The translations under genes were made by a program, and so were the position numbers. DNA of 64,000 nt, taken from contig OX421497.1 in assembly GCA_949126835.1 (NCBI GenBank), positions 14,761,679 to 14,825,678 on the forward strand, given 5' to 3'. Position 1 is the stretch's first letter, and each line of letters starts with the position of its first letter. Origin of the DNA: Anisus vortex (lineage: Eukaryota; Mollusca; Gastropoda; Planorbidae). Below the pieces are notes generated by a model. The model did no database searches. It was not told the DNA's origin and saw nothing but the letters and a program-made list of their open reading frames with translations. This document shows, piece by piece, positions 20,830 through 32,700 of this stretch.

Positions 20830-22982
20830 CTATTTTTTTTGGCGGACTAGACTATTTGTGTGATTAATTATCTTTAAAATAAAACAACTGAAAAGGAAAC
20901 ATATTGTAAGAATTAATAGATAACAAAAATTGCCTATACAAAAGGTTTTAATAAACCAATATTAATGTGAATCGTTTGCCTGGTGTGTTGCTAGCATTTT
21001 GTCCATTTTTCATTCAATTTCGGTTGCAAAAGCCTTAAGTCTAATAATAAGTAATATAATATTTGTTATATTACCAAACATAACGTGTTCGGCATCATTA
21101 TTGAATCATTATTGGAAAAAATAATTAATTAAAGGGAAATAATTAGCCCGTTTTATTTGAGCTAATATTTCTGTGCTTTTCTTTTATAAGCGCTCAAAAG
21201 TTAAGTATTTTCCATTTGAAGGAATATAACTAGTATTGTTAGTTATTAATGTCAATGTAAATAGTTTAAAGTTTTAATTAATATCTGTGTATTTAAGAAA
21301 ATTGATAGGCTTAGTTAAAAAGCTAAAAACTGTTATAAAGGCTCTAGGCCTATATTATAGGCTATAGTTAGTCTATTGTACTATAGTCATAGTCACAGCC
21401 TATAGCGACTATAGCTTAGTAGAAGACCTGAATAGTAATAGTAACTAGTACTAGTGGACCTACTAAAAATGCTAGTAGTAGGCTTAAACATATTTATACA
21501 TATTTAAACATAGGCCTAGACTCCCATACCTAACCTACTATTAGATAAGTGTGAGCAACATGATAAACTAAATATGCTAATGCTTTGGGCTAGGCCTAGG
21601 TGTTTTTATACAATACTTTCCGTAGTTATTTTGGCCAAAAAATGTATTTTCCTTAGTTTTGTAGTAGGCCTATTCCTATTTCCTATTTTGTTTTTCAATT
21701 GTAATTATAAGAGTGTTATGGTATAGTGTATAACATCATAGTTTAAAGCACCCATTTACTAAACTTTCCCTCCCTTGACATAGTTCTCTATTTAAAATAT
21801 TTTAATGTCGGGACACGACTGTTTTATTTTCCTCGTTGAGGCTATCAACGCTTCATTTATTAAACCAGTCCAGACCGGTAAAATCCTAGACATCGTCTGC
21901 TATTTTACAACCAATAGATACTCCAATATCGCCCGCGAAAATTATTAATATTTTTTCTAGAATCAAGCTGTCTGCTTAAATGCAAACTTCTGATTGGTCG
22001 TCTGCAAAGGTAGCCTCTGGCGTCATATTTAGTTTTTTATTCATTTTTCCGCTTGTTTTCTTAGCGCCGCTTGCCTTTTGGGAGGTAGAAGGGTATAAAA
22101 AGGGCAAACTGCCGGCGGACGGGCCTATTAAGCGCTTTTGCTAGCCAAGCTTTCGACAGGACAGACATATTGTTTGTTTGGACTGATCATGATACCTTTA
22201 TTGTCCATATTTGCATTTTTCAACTACTACAGTTGATTCAAATTGAAATAAAAGTTTCTGCGTTTAAATAACAAGTCAAGGATTTTTTTTTAAAATAAGA
22301 ATTACTGTTGAGATCATTTGGATAATGCCAGGCTAAATTAGCCAACTTGAGGAATTGCTGCAGACTATTTATTTATTACGCTTAGAACAACGTGGGTTCT
22401 CGCTGGACTTAATTAATCATACTCTAGACAACCGCCAAATAGGATTGAAGTGAGAGCTGCAATCTAACAAGATTAATATGCGTTTACATTTATCGTAAAG
22501 AGATGTAGTCGTAGAGCTAAAAATGTATCGCTTTCCAATAAAATCTGATGTCACGCAAAATTGTATTTTTTACAAATGCAATAACCGGTAATTCAGTAGG
22601 CCTAATCATTAATATGGTTGGTTTATATGAATATGGAATTGCATCGGTAGGCATAGTTCTAGAGATTCGTTGTTTTTTTTGTTTGTTTTTTGAATATCAG
22701 ATTTTTTTTTAAATCTCTACATTTTTTAATTGATAAGTCTTAATTAGGTGTGACCTTTTCAAATGGAAGAGATCAAGAACTTCCGGTGACATTTCCCGCC
22801 ATTTTCGTAAACAAAATCCATGCTTTTGGTGGGGTTTGACAATTGTTTTCTATCTCGACGGACAGTACTGGTATTTTTAAAATATACAAAGGCTACAAGA
22901 TTAGTTATGAGGAATCTGTTTTTATCATAAAAAGTGAGTAGGCGATCATTAATACTCAAAGCGTTAGTCGCGTTAGGTTAAA
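20830..22982. other. Left part of the composite, no coding gene seen
   Basis: AT-rich, with a stretch rich in TAGGCCTA/CTATAG motifs (21340-21640) and a GC-richer promoter-like segment (21990-22150). The 66-codon minus-strand frame at 22759-22959 has no recognisable motif. Confidence 0.4.
21991..22110 (+). promoter_or_regulatory. Possible TATA-type core promoter
   Basis: A reverse CCAAT box (TGATTGGTC, 21991-21999) lies about 95 bp upstream of TATAAAAA (22094-22101). The TATA box is followed by GC-rich sequence (GGGCAAACTGCCGGCGGACG) where a transcription start would fall. No plausible ORF follows, so this may drive a non-coding RNA, belong to a decayed element, or be chance. Confidence 0.35.
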
Positions 22983-25785
22983 GTACCAGGTGACCGATCA
23001 TTCGATCGGTAATAAAGAGCAGGCGCTTGTACCATAACATAATGTGTATGTTAAACAACAGTGCATAAATTTGAAAAATATGTCTATACCAGACCAAAAA
23101 AATGTACTTGTCTTTTTCTTTTTTCTATTATGAATAACATGGGCTTTAAATTCTAACAGTCGAAGCAGATTTTTATTTGTGCAGTCTAATATCTAGATTT
23201 CGCCCGATAACCCCCCCCCCCCTTAAAAAAAATAAAATAAAAATAAAACAGCTTTATCTCATTTTAACTCTCCCCCCCCCAAAAAAAAACAAAAAACATG
23301 TAGGCTAGAGTTGTCAGTTTTAAATGCAACAGAAATAATATATGTCATTTATGTCATTATGTTATGTATTTAAAAGACTGAAAATGAAAAGTTTAAATTT
23401 AAAATATCGTGATATACGTTACAATTTTTAGTTCTTCTACCCCTTCCCCTACTTTAACAATAACTGTCAAACTTTCTAGTGACCCCTTTTATAAAATTAT
23501 GTCAATTTTGTTAACTCCCTACTCACCCTATTCAAGCTTACAATGAGTTACAGCCGGCAAATATGTTTGATATAAATTAAAAAGGTCTACGAATAGATTC
23601 ATATTGACTTCTTAACAAAGTCTAATATTTCTTACTTGGGCACATATATAAATCATAAGTATTGTTAGTAAATAACTTGTAAAAAATATCTTATACAAAA
23701 GTATTTATTTATTACAAGCTACATTGCCCGGCGTTGCCCGGGTGAAAAAAAAACAGGACTGTTTAAGGTGCAGATAACATTTTTATAAACTACAATTAAA
23801 AGAAAGCTATAAATCCAATATTTAAATTATTTTTTTTTACTGAAGACCTAATTAGGAAAGTAATTTAAAATACATATTTTAATCGGGTAAAAAAATAGGG
23901 AAGTATTTTTATTTAACAAAAATCTAAATTGCTCGTAGATTTACAATGTCTTTTGTTTTTAAAAGTTTGAAAAAAAAATGTAGAAAAAAGGTATAGTCTA
24001 ACTGGAGAATCGAACCCGGGTCGCTCGCACGGCAGTCCTAACGTTAACAACTTTGCTAGAGAAGACACATGTCAGATGTGAAAAGCTATTAGACAGTATA
24101 TAGGACTAGGCCTAAATAAGTCAGTGACACAAACTCACAAATTGAACAATGGGGATCCGTGGGGACACAAACACGATATTTTTATATATAGAGATTTTCA
24201 ATGTTTTCAATGTATTATTCCAAACATTGTTTGACGAAAAAGTAAAAATATATAGTTTGGTGTTAACATTTTCTAATATCCTCCATTTGTGTTACTATTT
24301 CAAATAAACTATCGCGGCAAAATATAATATTGATTAATTAAATTAATGGTATAATAATCATTTTAACAAAATTATTTACATTTTGAGCATTAAACTTAAA
24401 TACTAAATAATTAAAGGTGAAATTATGTTATTAATTGAAAAGACCGCAAATGAAAAGATTATAATATATATAGGCTACATTAGATGATTTGTTTAATTCC
24501 TCCCCCCCCCCCCCCCACGCCCCTCAATAAAACTAACAGTAAATTACACTTCTGACTATTGTTATAAAGAAAATACGAATAAACTTAATACATCTTTTCT
24601 AGTTTACCATATTTTGAATTGACAATGTTAACATATTCTAATATATCTTACTTTTGTTAGGCCTTTATAAGCAAATCATACATATTTTTTATGAAACATT
24701 CGTAAACATATGCATTGATTTTAAAAAAAGTGGATACTTATACAGTGTATATTATTTACAGTGTAGAGTATACTGCTACATTGTATACTATTAACAGCGT
24801 TGTGTATACTGCTACAGTGAACACTATATACAGTGAAGTGTAATCTGCTACAGTGTACACTATATACAGCTATTCATTGTTTAAACACACAAAAATGTTT
24901 TAGAGGTCTTTTTTTTTCCAAACAATGTAAGATAAAAGAAAGTTAAAAACAGACCTTAAGTTTGTTGAAACTTCATCTAATTCTGTTATTATTTAAACGG
25001 CAAACTATTATCTGACTATTAATTAATACGTAAATATTTATTTGTTTTTCTTTTTTTAAAATTTAATCTAAAATATATTGAAGTTTAATCTTAATTATTA
25101 TTTTCGACGTGTTTTTTTTTCCAAACAATATTTGATAAAAAAAGTAAAAGTATAGTTTGGTGAAACCTAAATCTAATTCTGTTATTACTTAAACGTAAAA
25201 ATATTATCTCACTAGTAATAAATACGTAATGGAAAACATTTCCAATATGGTTATAAAGATTCCATTTATCTTTTCCTCATATAATTTTTAAGCTGCTATT
25301 TTTTTTTATTTAATCTAAAATACATTGAAGATTTTATCATCTAAATAGGCCTAGTAAGCCTCGAGGGCCGCATACTAATATTTGTCAACCCACTGGCTGT
25401 AGTTTGCACACCCCTGCATTACATAAATTACACTTAGTCTTGCTTTAAATTATATCTATCATCGGTGCGCAAAACAGCCAGCATAAAGAAGAAATTAAAC
25501 TTCTTGTTAATGTTGAACGGGTATTTCCGCAACGTCATAATTGCGACGCAACAAAACACCACTCTTGAAAACCGCACCACACGTGGGTCGAGCAATGGCA
25601 TGTTTTCACGGCCAAAATGAATTATCTACGATAAATCTAATGGGTATTTTTGTCTAACGTTCATTTCCGATTTTTATTTGTGGGGCCGAAAAGCTGTAGA
25701 TTTTTTTTTAGGTGAAACAATTCGTGCATTAAAAAATGATGATAATCGTTAGAGCGCTTTTGAAGAAAATTTCCACATATACACA
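22983..25785 (+). repeat. Hairpin-ended repeat family, copy A
   Basis: Starts AGTACCAGGTGACCGATC, with the stem-loop ACCGATC-ATTC-GATCGGT, and ends near GAGCGCTTTTGAAGAAAATT followed by a TA run. Order inside: a C-homopolymer segment (23210-23280), a stretch reading tRNA-like on the minus strand (24001-24060), another C run (24501-24517), a short 36-bp minisatellite (24740-24870), then a hAT-terminus-like piece (about 25365-25420). No ORF is conserved between copies. The same architecture recurs in copies B to G. It could be a non-autonomous Helitron/Helentron-type element, but the terminal bases do not settle this. Confidence 0.65.
24001..24060 (-). repeat. tRNA-like segment inside the hairpin-ended repeat
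   Basis: On the minus strand it contains GTTAACGTTAGGACTGCC and, about 25 nt on, the B-box-like GGGTTCGATTCTCC. The same segment is present in copies D (about 46590-46645) and E (about 49700-49760). Pol III control is possible but unproven. Confidence 0.45.
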
Positions 25786-26098
25786 TATATATATATAGTA
25801 CCAGGTGACCGATCATTCGATCGGTAATAAAGAGCAGGCGTTTGTACCTTAACATATTGTGCTGTAAAAAAACGGTGCATAAATTTTAATAAGTACGTTT
25901 TTACCAGACCAATAAATTGCATTTGTCTTTTTTTCCCGTCTACAAAAATTAAAGTTATGTAACGTTTTTTGGCGTATTCATTTCTATTTTTGCACTCATT
26001 GTATGCAGCCCTCCACCCAACTCCAAAATTACTTTCCTCATATCGGATGTAAAATTTCCCCCTAAGCAACATTTTAGGTGTGATTTATATAATCTGCC

Positions 26099-26462
26099 TG
26101 TGACCGTTATTTTGTAATTACTATGTATACAACTCTCAGGGAGATCACATTATATAATAATAAACAATGAACAAACTGCCGGCTTTTAGTAGAAATGAGA
26201 ACTCAATATTTAATGCAATTTATGTACAAGATGAATTCAAATACTCCACAGTTTATATAGCCTAGTCTAAAACACGTCTTTCCACTACCAAATTCTTAGG
26301 TCGTCTGTCTTTATCTTCAAATGTACGCTACGTTCAATCTAACTCCCACGTCATTGTTTTTATCGTAAAACGTCACTCGTTTATTCTGTACATTAACACC
26401 GGGTTAGAGATTATACAAATTATGTCCCACTAAAATAACTATATATATTTTAAATCATCACA
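26099..26462 (-). repeat. 3' LTR of the RT-less element
   Basis: 364 bp, plus strand beginning TGTGACCGTT and ending AAATCATCACA; TG/CA termini. No difference from the other LTR was seen by eye. It is the 3' LTR because the coding strand is minus. Confidence 0.93.
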
Positions 26463-26472
26463 TTCCCCCATC
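26463..26472 (-). promoter_or_regulatory. Polypurine tract
   Basis: On the minus strand GATGGGGGAA lies directly against the 3' LTR, the position of the primer for plus-strand DNA synthesis. Confidence 0.7.
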
Positions 26473-27757
26473 GACCCTTTAAATTTGTCATACAAATTTC
26501 TATATAAAAAAAAAATTCTTATCTAAGTCAAATACTTTGATAAAATATATTTCTCTTCAATAACTAGAACTATATGAAAAATTACAATTATCCCAATTTA
26601 TATCAAAACATGTTATGCAACACAAATAACATATAACAAAACCAACGTATTCATCAATATATGTTAACCAATAACTTTCACTAATAGGTCCATAAGGTTC
26701 CACAGTATATCCTGTCCTGTATTGATAGAATACACAAACCAATAGTATAAATATCATCAAATCCGAAAACCTAACAGTTCATACTGGTCCATGTAATATC
26801 ATTGCAACCTTCCTCTTCTGAACGTCCAACAATACATTCATTGAATATTTCATAGGTCCTTTGTAGATTATCCATCCTGTAGAGTTTCAACACCTTGATA
26901 AAATAGTTCCAATAATGTCACAACAATAATTACAATGCATTGTTCACAGATACATCTCAAGAATTTACCATTGAATACTTAACCACGAGCTGTCTGTCTG
27001 TAAGCAATATAGTGTTGAATTGGTCATAAACCAAAAAAAATGTATAATGTTATCAATAACGTGTTGATCTGTTGATTCCTCCATATGTTGATGACATGAC
27101 CTTCATTCCGCGTTGACAATGTAAATGTACCTTAATAATACGATGACTTGACCTCGATTCTATGTTGATAATGTCAATATACCTTGACATAGCGATGACA
27201 TGACCTCGATTCCATGTTAGCACCATAAATGTACTCTTCATATGATGTCCTCATGTTTGCGTTTGATATGGTGTCCATAAAAACCGTTCACGATAATGTG
27301 AGGACGTGATAGAACATCTCTCACTTACAAATGGTACGTTGTGTTTGAATCACCGTGCTTCAGTTGTAGAACCATTTCTCATCCAGAACCTTTGGAAAAA
27401 ATCAATATTTCATTAACACCGTATTTATACTTTATATTTACATAAAAAATAATTTTAACCGCGTTCCAACTGGTGATTACGTATCAAACAACACACCTTA
27501 AACACCACATCTAGACAACAACTTAGTCACCTTTTTTTCCAACCACTTTAATAACCATGAGTGTTTTCCATTTACTATTTACATAATATTATACCAAATC
27601 TATAGTATTGTATCAAAAATATTCTCAATTCCTGTTCCTCACCACTACAAAACCAGAATATACATATTTTCCCAAGTTATAATTATACCACAAATCCATT
27701 CACCATAAACCATTTTTATGCATAGTCAACACCAAGTCAATTCTTTGAAATAATAAT
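26473..27757 (-). other. Non-coding tail of the RT-less LTR element
   Basis: 1.3 kb between the long ORF and the 3' LTR with no long frame; the frames at 26557-26760 and 27053-27241 are short and featureless. Repeated ATGACATGACCTCGATTC-like phrases occur at 27150-27250. This and the ORF extension occupy the place where RT-RNase H could be expected. Confidence 0.55.
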
Positions 27758-30700
27758 TCAAAAATTACCATTTTTTTTTCTTACAAAAACCTTAGGTCTA
27801 TCAGATTTAAACAAATACTCCTCACCAACTCCTTTAGTATTTTTACTGATACTACAAGATGTAAACCTTACCAGTTCCTGACTCACCTTCATTCTTCTAC
27901 AACCCTTCTCTGACATAATCTTAATCAAACTCCCACAATTACTTTCCATCACACCACTTACATCTTTTTCTCTTTGTAATAAAACTAATTCACAGTATAT
28001 GTTTTCTTCACCTTTAGCTATTTCCATCACTTTCTCTTTTTCATTTGTTTCCATCACCACAAACTTCACTTCATTTTTCTCAAAACACTCTCTACACAAC
28101 AACTTAAAATCATCTTTCTCCTTATGACAATCTTCAATCAACATATCAGACCCCTTTATCTTCTCCTCTTCACAATCTCCACATAACATATCCTGATTAT
28201 CTATAATTGCCATTTCTCCCATCTGACAATCATTTATTCCCATATTGTCCTTCTGACAATCCTTTAGTACACTGTCTTGTACTGACTTACCATTTAATAC
28301 TCTTGTATCAAGCTTATCCAATAAGCACTTATCATTAAATTCATTATGCACATCAATCATTTCTAAGTGTTTCTCTTTCTCAATCATTGCATGAACTATA
28401 TTCTTATCTATCACTTCCAATGACTCTTTCATTGTAATCACTGACTGTTTACAAATATCTGACTCTTTTATTTGTATCCTAACTTCTCTTATGACCTTTA
28501 AGTCTAATGTTTCAAATATGACCTGTTCTTCTTCAACTATCTCCTTTAGCTCTTCAATAACAATCCTTGATTCATCCAATATACTCCTACAAATAGAATC
28601 TTCATTTAAGCTATTAGGTTCTTCCAATATGACTTTAAGTTCTCCACTTAAGATTTTTGATTTTTCATTTTCTATATCATCCTTCTTAACTACATCAACA
28701 ACATAATCACATATGTTATCTTTATTATTTAACTCCATGATTTTCATCCCTATCTTCATTTTATTTAATTGAGAATTGTTTTCTCTTTCCTCTTCTTTTC
28801 TCTCAAGATTAATTATGTCCAATTTCCAATCTACCACAGATTTATCATTAGAAAAATAATCCTTCCAAAATTCTTTTTCTGTCTCATTCTTATGTCTATG
28901 ACATTTTATTTTTGCATCAATTCTCTCAAGCTGACCTCTTGAATTACCTCTATATATTAGTTCAAAGGGTGAAAAACCTGTACATTCATGAGTAGTTTCT
29001 CTATATGCAAATAAAATTGATGGAATTGCCAAATCCCAATTCTTTGGATTCTCATTACTAACTTTTGACAACATTTCCTTCAGAGTTTTGTTAAATCTCT
29101 CACACATTCCATTACATTGTGGATGATAGGGTGTTGTAAACTTCTGTTTTATTCCAAATGTTTCCATAAATTCCTTAGTCAATTTTGATGTAAATTGAGT
29201 TCCTCTATCTGATATTATCTCTTCAGGAAATCCAATTCTAGTAAATATTAAATATAATGCTTGCACTATATCTGTAGATTCAATTTTCTTTAATGGTACT
29301 GCCTCTGCATACCTTGAACATATATCAATCAATGTAAGGATATATCTATGTCCTCTGTTAGACATAATAGGCATCAAACCAATGATATCTATGGCTACCT
29401 TCTGAAATGGTCTAGTTGCAGTCACTCCTGTTTGTATTGGTGCTTTGGTAAAATTACTTCCAGATCCTTTCATCTGACACACTTTGCATTGTTTAACAAA
29501 TCTTTTCACATCTTTTGACATTTTAGGCCAAAAGTAATGTTGTATTATTCTGTTTTTGGTTTTGCCAACTCCCATATGACCAGCCAATGGTATAGAATGA
29601 GCATTAGTCATTATTTCTGTTCTATATTTATATGGTACAACTATTTGTTCCACTTGTCTGCCATTTATGAGTATCTCTCTGACTAATAGTTGTGTATCAT
29701 TTTTCACTTTGCATACACTATTTTTATTAGTATTTCCTTTCTCTGTAGATTTGAATAGTCTATTCAATGTAGTATCCTCTCTTTGTTCCTTTTTGAATTT
29801 TTCCAAATTAAAGTTTTCATTCAGTAATGATTCACTATCAACTGATGTGTCTCTTTCATTATTCACCATTGTCTGACTTTCTTCAGTATTGCTTGCTTTA
29901 CATTCATTAATCACATTACATTGTGCTTGATTATTATTAAATTCCCATGCTTCTATTTCCTCTCTAGTACATTCTTTAACTGATTCAACATTTCCAATAA
30001 TTAAATCAATTGGTGCATCATTTATAACATGAGCCAGTACTCTACCTGTAATATATGGTGTCCTAATATCAATGTAGGCCAACCTCAATTTAATCACTCT
30101 TCCATCAAATGATGTACAATCTGCTACCTCACCAGTATATTGATTTGACTGAACATATTTGCTGTTTATTGCAATGACAGAGGCTCCTGTGTCACGAACT
30201 GCAAAAACTGGTATTAACCCCACATATCCTGGAAAAAACTTTATTCCTTTGCTTCTTGATAACACAGCTCCACAATGATTCCTGTTCTGATTAAATCTGG
30301 AGTTGTGATCTCTTTGTTGTGTATATCCCTGAGATCTATTATTATTATTATTGTTTCCAGCAGAACTTGACCTTCTGAAGCAATTTCTTGCTATATGTCC
30401 TTTCTTTTTACATATAAAACATGTCAATGTGTTATCTCTCTTATCTTTACAATCCTTAGTAACATGGTTATTTCTTCCACAATTACCACACTTCATCTTG
30501 CTCCTTGATAATTGTCTTCCTCTTTGAAAATTATCATTGCCTTTAGCAAAGCATATTATATCCTGGTAATCCTCTCCTTTAGAAGTAGGTGCCATGGGAT
30601 GAGCTAATTTATAGTTCCTAATCAGGTCAACTATTTCCTCTATAGTCTTGGGAGATCTCTCCTGAATGAATGCTTTGAGAGTCCTATCAAGTGAGTATAT

Positions 30701-31171
30701 TGCCTTATCTCTAATAATAAAATTCTTCAGTTCCTCAAATGATTTTTCTATTTTAGCACATTTTAACCATTTGTCCATAGCACTTGTCAATGAGTCAAAA
30801 TAACTTTTTGGATCTTCTTCCTTTGATAAAGTCATTTCAAAAAATTTCTTTCTATAAGCCTCCTCTGTACTTCCAAAATGTCTTAACAATTGTTCCTTGA
30901 CAGATGCATAATCTGATTGTTCCATACAAATTTTTGATGGAATATCTCCAGTAAAGGATTTTCCAAGTAGTCCTGACCAATAACATGAAGAAAAATTGTG
31001 TCTCTCCATTTCCATTTCAAATTTTTTTAGAAATGTATCAATAGAACCATCCTTTTCATTAAACAATTGGAAAGTAAATCTACACATGTTATTTCTAATA
31101 GCCATTTCCTGGTCAACAACAGGTCTAGTGACTCCAATGTTTACATTTGAAGTATTATTCTTAGCCTCCAA
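27758..31171 (-). CDS. Gag-protease-integrase polyprotein without RT
   Basis: 1137 codons, uninterrupted. Residues 1-220: Gag capsid-like region (SYFDSLTSAMDKWLK). Two CCHC knuckles: CGNCGRNNHVTKDC (228-241) and CFICKKKGHIARNC (251-264), which bind RNA. Retropepsin-type protease: active-site DTGA at 327-330 and LIIGN at 390-394. Integrase zinc domain: H525, H532, C562, C565. Catalytic core: D595 (AIDIIG), D655 (SDRG), E691 (CERFNK), with exactly 35 residues between the last two. After a Gypsy-like SVVDWKLDI stretch, a 370-residue acidic, Lys/Glu-rich tail follows, ending in KVFVRKKNGNF. No YxDD-type RT motif and no RNase H anywhere. Protease directly followed by integrase recalls Gmr1-like elements (PR-IN-RT-RH), but RT is missing there too. 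The in-frame ATG at 31171 may not be the true start, since Gag continues upstream across a frameshift. Confidence 0.92.
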   Translation of the reverse strand: MEAKNNTSNVNIGVTRPVVDQEMAIRNNMCRFTFQLFNEKDGSIDTFLKKFEMEMERHNFSSCYWSGLLGKSFTGDIPSKICMEQSDYASVKEQLLRHFGSTEEAYRKKFFEMTLSKEEDPKSYFDSLTSAMDKWLKCAKIEKSFEELKNFIIRDKAIYSLDRTLKAFIQERSPKTIEEIVDLIRNYKLAHPMAPTSKGEDYQDIICFAKGNDNFQRGRQLSRSKMKCGNCGRNNHVTKDCKDKRDNTLTCFICKKKGHIARNCFRRSSSAGNNNNNNRSQGYTQQRDHNSRFNQNRNHCGAVLSRSKGIKFFPGYVGLIPVFAVRDTGASVIAINSKYVQSNQYTGEVADCTSFDGRVIKLRLAYIDIRTPYITGRVLAHVINDAPIDLIIGNVESVKECTREEIEAWEFNNNQAQCNVINECKASNTEESQTMVNNERDTSVDSESLLNENFNLEKFKKEQREDTTLNRLFKSTEKGNTNKNSVCKVKNDTQLLVREILINGRQVEQIVVPYKYRTEIMTNAHSIPLAGHMGVGKTKNRIIQHYFWPKMSKDVKRFVKQCKVCQMKGSGSNFTKAPIQTGVTATRPFQKVAIDIIGLMPIMSNRGHRYILTLIDICSRYAEAVPLKKIESTDIVQALYLIFTRIGFPEEIISDRGTQFTSKLTKEFMETFGIKQKFTTPYHPQCNGMCERFNKTLKEMLSKVSNENPKNWDLAIPSILFAYRETTHECTGFSPFELIYRGNSRGQLERIDAKIKCHRHKNETEKEFWKDYFSNDKSVVDWKLDIINLERKEEERENNSQLNKMKIGMKIMELNNKDNICDYVVDVVKKDDIENEKSKILSGELKVILEEPNSLNEDSICRSILDESRIVIEELKEIVEEEQVIFETLDLKVIREVRIQIKESDICKQSVITMKESLEVIDKNIVHAMIEKEKHLEMIDVHNEFNDKCLLDKLDTRVLNGKSVQDSVLKDCQKDNMGINDCQMGEMAIIDNQDMLCGDCEEEKIKGSDMLIEDCHKEKDDFKLLCRECFEKNEVKFVVMETNEKEKVMEIAKGEENIYCELVLLQREKDVSGVMESNCGSLIKIMSEKGCRRMKVSQELVRFTSCSISKNTKGVGEEYLFKSDRPKVFVRKKNGNF

Positions 31172-31563
31172 TTCTAACTTTTTTAACTGAAAAATTCTAT
31201 CTTTCTCCTTTTCCTCCCTCTCTTTAGCCTTCTCTTCTCTTTCCTTATCTTTATCAATTTGTTTTAATCTCTCTAGCTCAATCTCATCAGCTCTAGCTTT
31301 TTCTTTATCAATTTGTTTTAATTTCTCTAGCTCTATCTCATCAGCTCTAGCTTTTTCTTTATCAATTTGTTTTAATATTTCTCTAGCTCTATCTCATCAG
31401 CTCTAGCTTTTTCTTCTCTTTCTTTATTTTTTTCTTTAGCCTCTAAATACTCTCTCCATTTTCTCTCCACCCACTCATCCAATTCTTTACCAGTATATCC
31501 CAACTCCTTACCATAATTTATGTACAGCGCATATGTCTCCATTGAGGGACACTCCATTTTCAA
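31172..31563 (-). pseudogene. Gag N-terminus with 2-bp frameshift
   Basis: The ATG at 31563 opens a 63-codon frame (MECPSMETYALYINYGKELG, then a charged helix ending DEIELEKY) that stops at 31372. Three 54-nt repeats encoding KARADEIELE-type heptad-like helix lie at about 31260-31430. The first repeat carries an extra AT (ATATTT against ATTT near 31374-31380), which throws the frame. Beyond it the original frame is open straight into the 1137-codon ORF. So Gag originally began at 31563 with a coiled-coil-like N-terminus. The change may be a mutation, a sequencing error, or less likely a recoding site. Confidence 0.8.
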
Positions 31564-32684
31564 TTAATATATATAACTACAACAAACTAATATAATTTAA
31601 AATGGAAGCAATATTGCAATATGCATAAAATAAATAGCAATATAATAATCAATACATATAAAAATAAGAACACCACAGATAGTAGATGAGACTCGAGATT
31701 CACAAAAAATTTACTATGACAAATATATAAACAATATGATAACACTGTGCATACAAGACTATACAATCTAACATATATTATGTAATATACACTTATGAAA
31801 AGTCTTTTTCAACTAACCTGACTTACAGGGACTTTTCAATAAGTGTATACACAAAATTCCTAAAAGAAACTAATACATGCCAGTGATTTCACAAGAAAAA
31901 TCTAGGCATATACTATACTACAACATAACGTATACACCAGTTTACTTATCTTAAAAAACGCGTTCCTTTTCCTTCCCGTCTCCGAATCCCGGTTCCAAAC
32001 TCGAAATGATCCTCCACCACACAGGTTATTTCAGCCCAAAGTCTTCGTGTGTTCGTTAATTCATTAGAATTACAATCATTTCACTTTGTTGAAGTTTCTT
32101 TTTACTTCCAATTTCACTTGACTTCTGCTACTGTACTGAACTGACTTCTAGTTCTGTGACTATTCTGAATTATTCTTCTTTTCTCGAACCATTTACTAGT
32201 TCTACGGAGATTCTCTTTTAATCTCTTCACTTGACAAACTTAGCTTGTCCTATTAAACACAGCTTTACTATTGTCTCACTAACTGTTACCACTTTCGATA
32301 CTTTTAAAATGTATCCGAGACGCCTTTCAACTTCCAGTGGCCTTTTTAACCGACTTGCTAGGTAACATACATAAACTTCCGTTTCTATCTTCATGTACAC
32401 CGTTATGTACTGGTAGCGCTTAATTCCAAGACGTGCTAGGCTATACTGTTAAACCGTCAAATTTTCTTTCTCGTCGATATTTCTTGACATTGAATTTTAG
32501 TCTTCTTTTAGTCGTAAGAAACGTTCATTTGCGGTATTCTTTAAGCTGTGCTTCACAATATATTGTAGGCTTTCTTTCAAATTGATTTTCAATAATATTC
32601 ACCTTGATTCTCCTTCAACATTCTCCGTTGATTTTCAATATTCCACATTGGGCTTCCGAATTCACCTTGAGCTTCCGAATTTTA

Positions 32685-32695
32685 GTTGGGCGCCA
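32685..32695 (-). promoter_or_regulatory. Primer-binding-like site
   Basis: On the minus strand TGGCGCCCAAC begins five bases after the 5' LTR. TGGCGCC is the typical start of a tRNA-primed binding site; the shared start resembles lysine-type primers, but the match beyond it is short. Confidence 0.6.
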
Positions 32696-32700
32696 AATAA

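Noticed and set aside
25345..25421. Separate hAT insertion in copy A (TGTAGTTTGCACACCCCTG end)
   Set aside because: The same hAT-end-like piece sits at the same place in all family copies and no partner terminus was found, so it is treated as part of the family.
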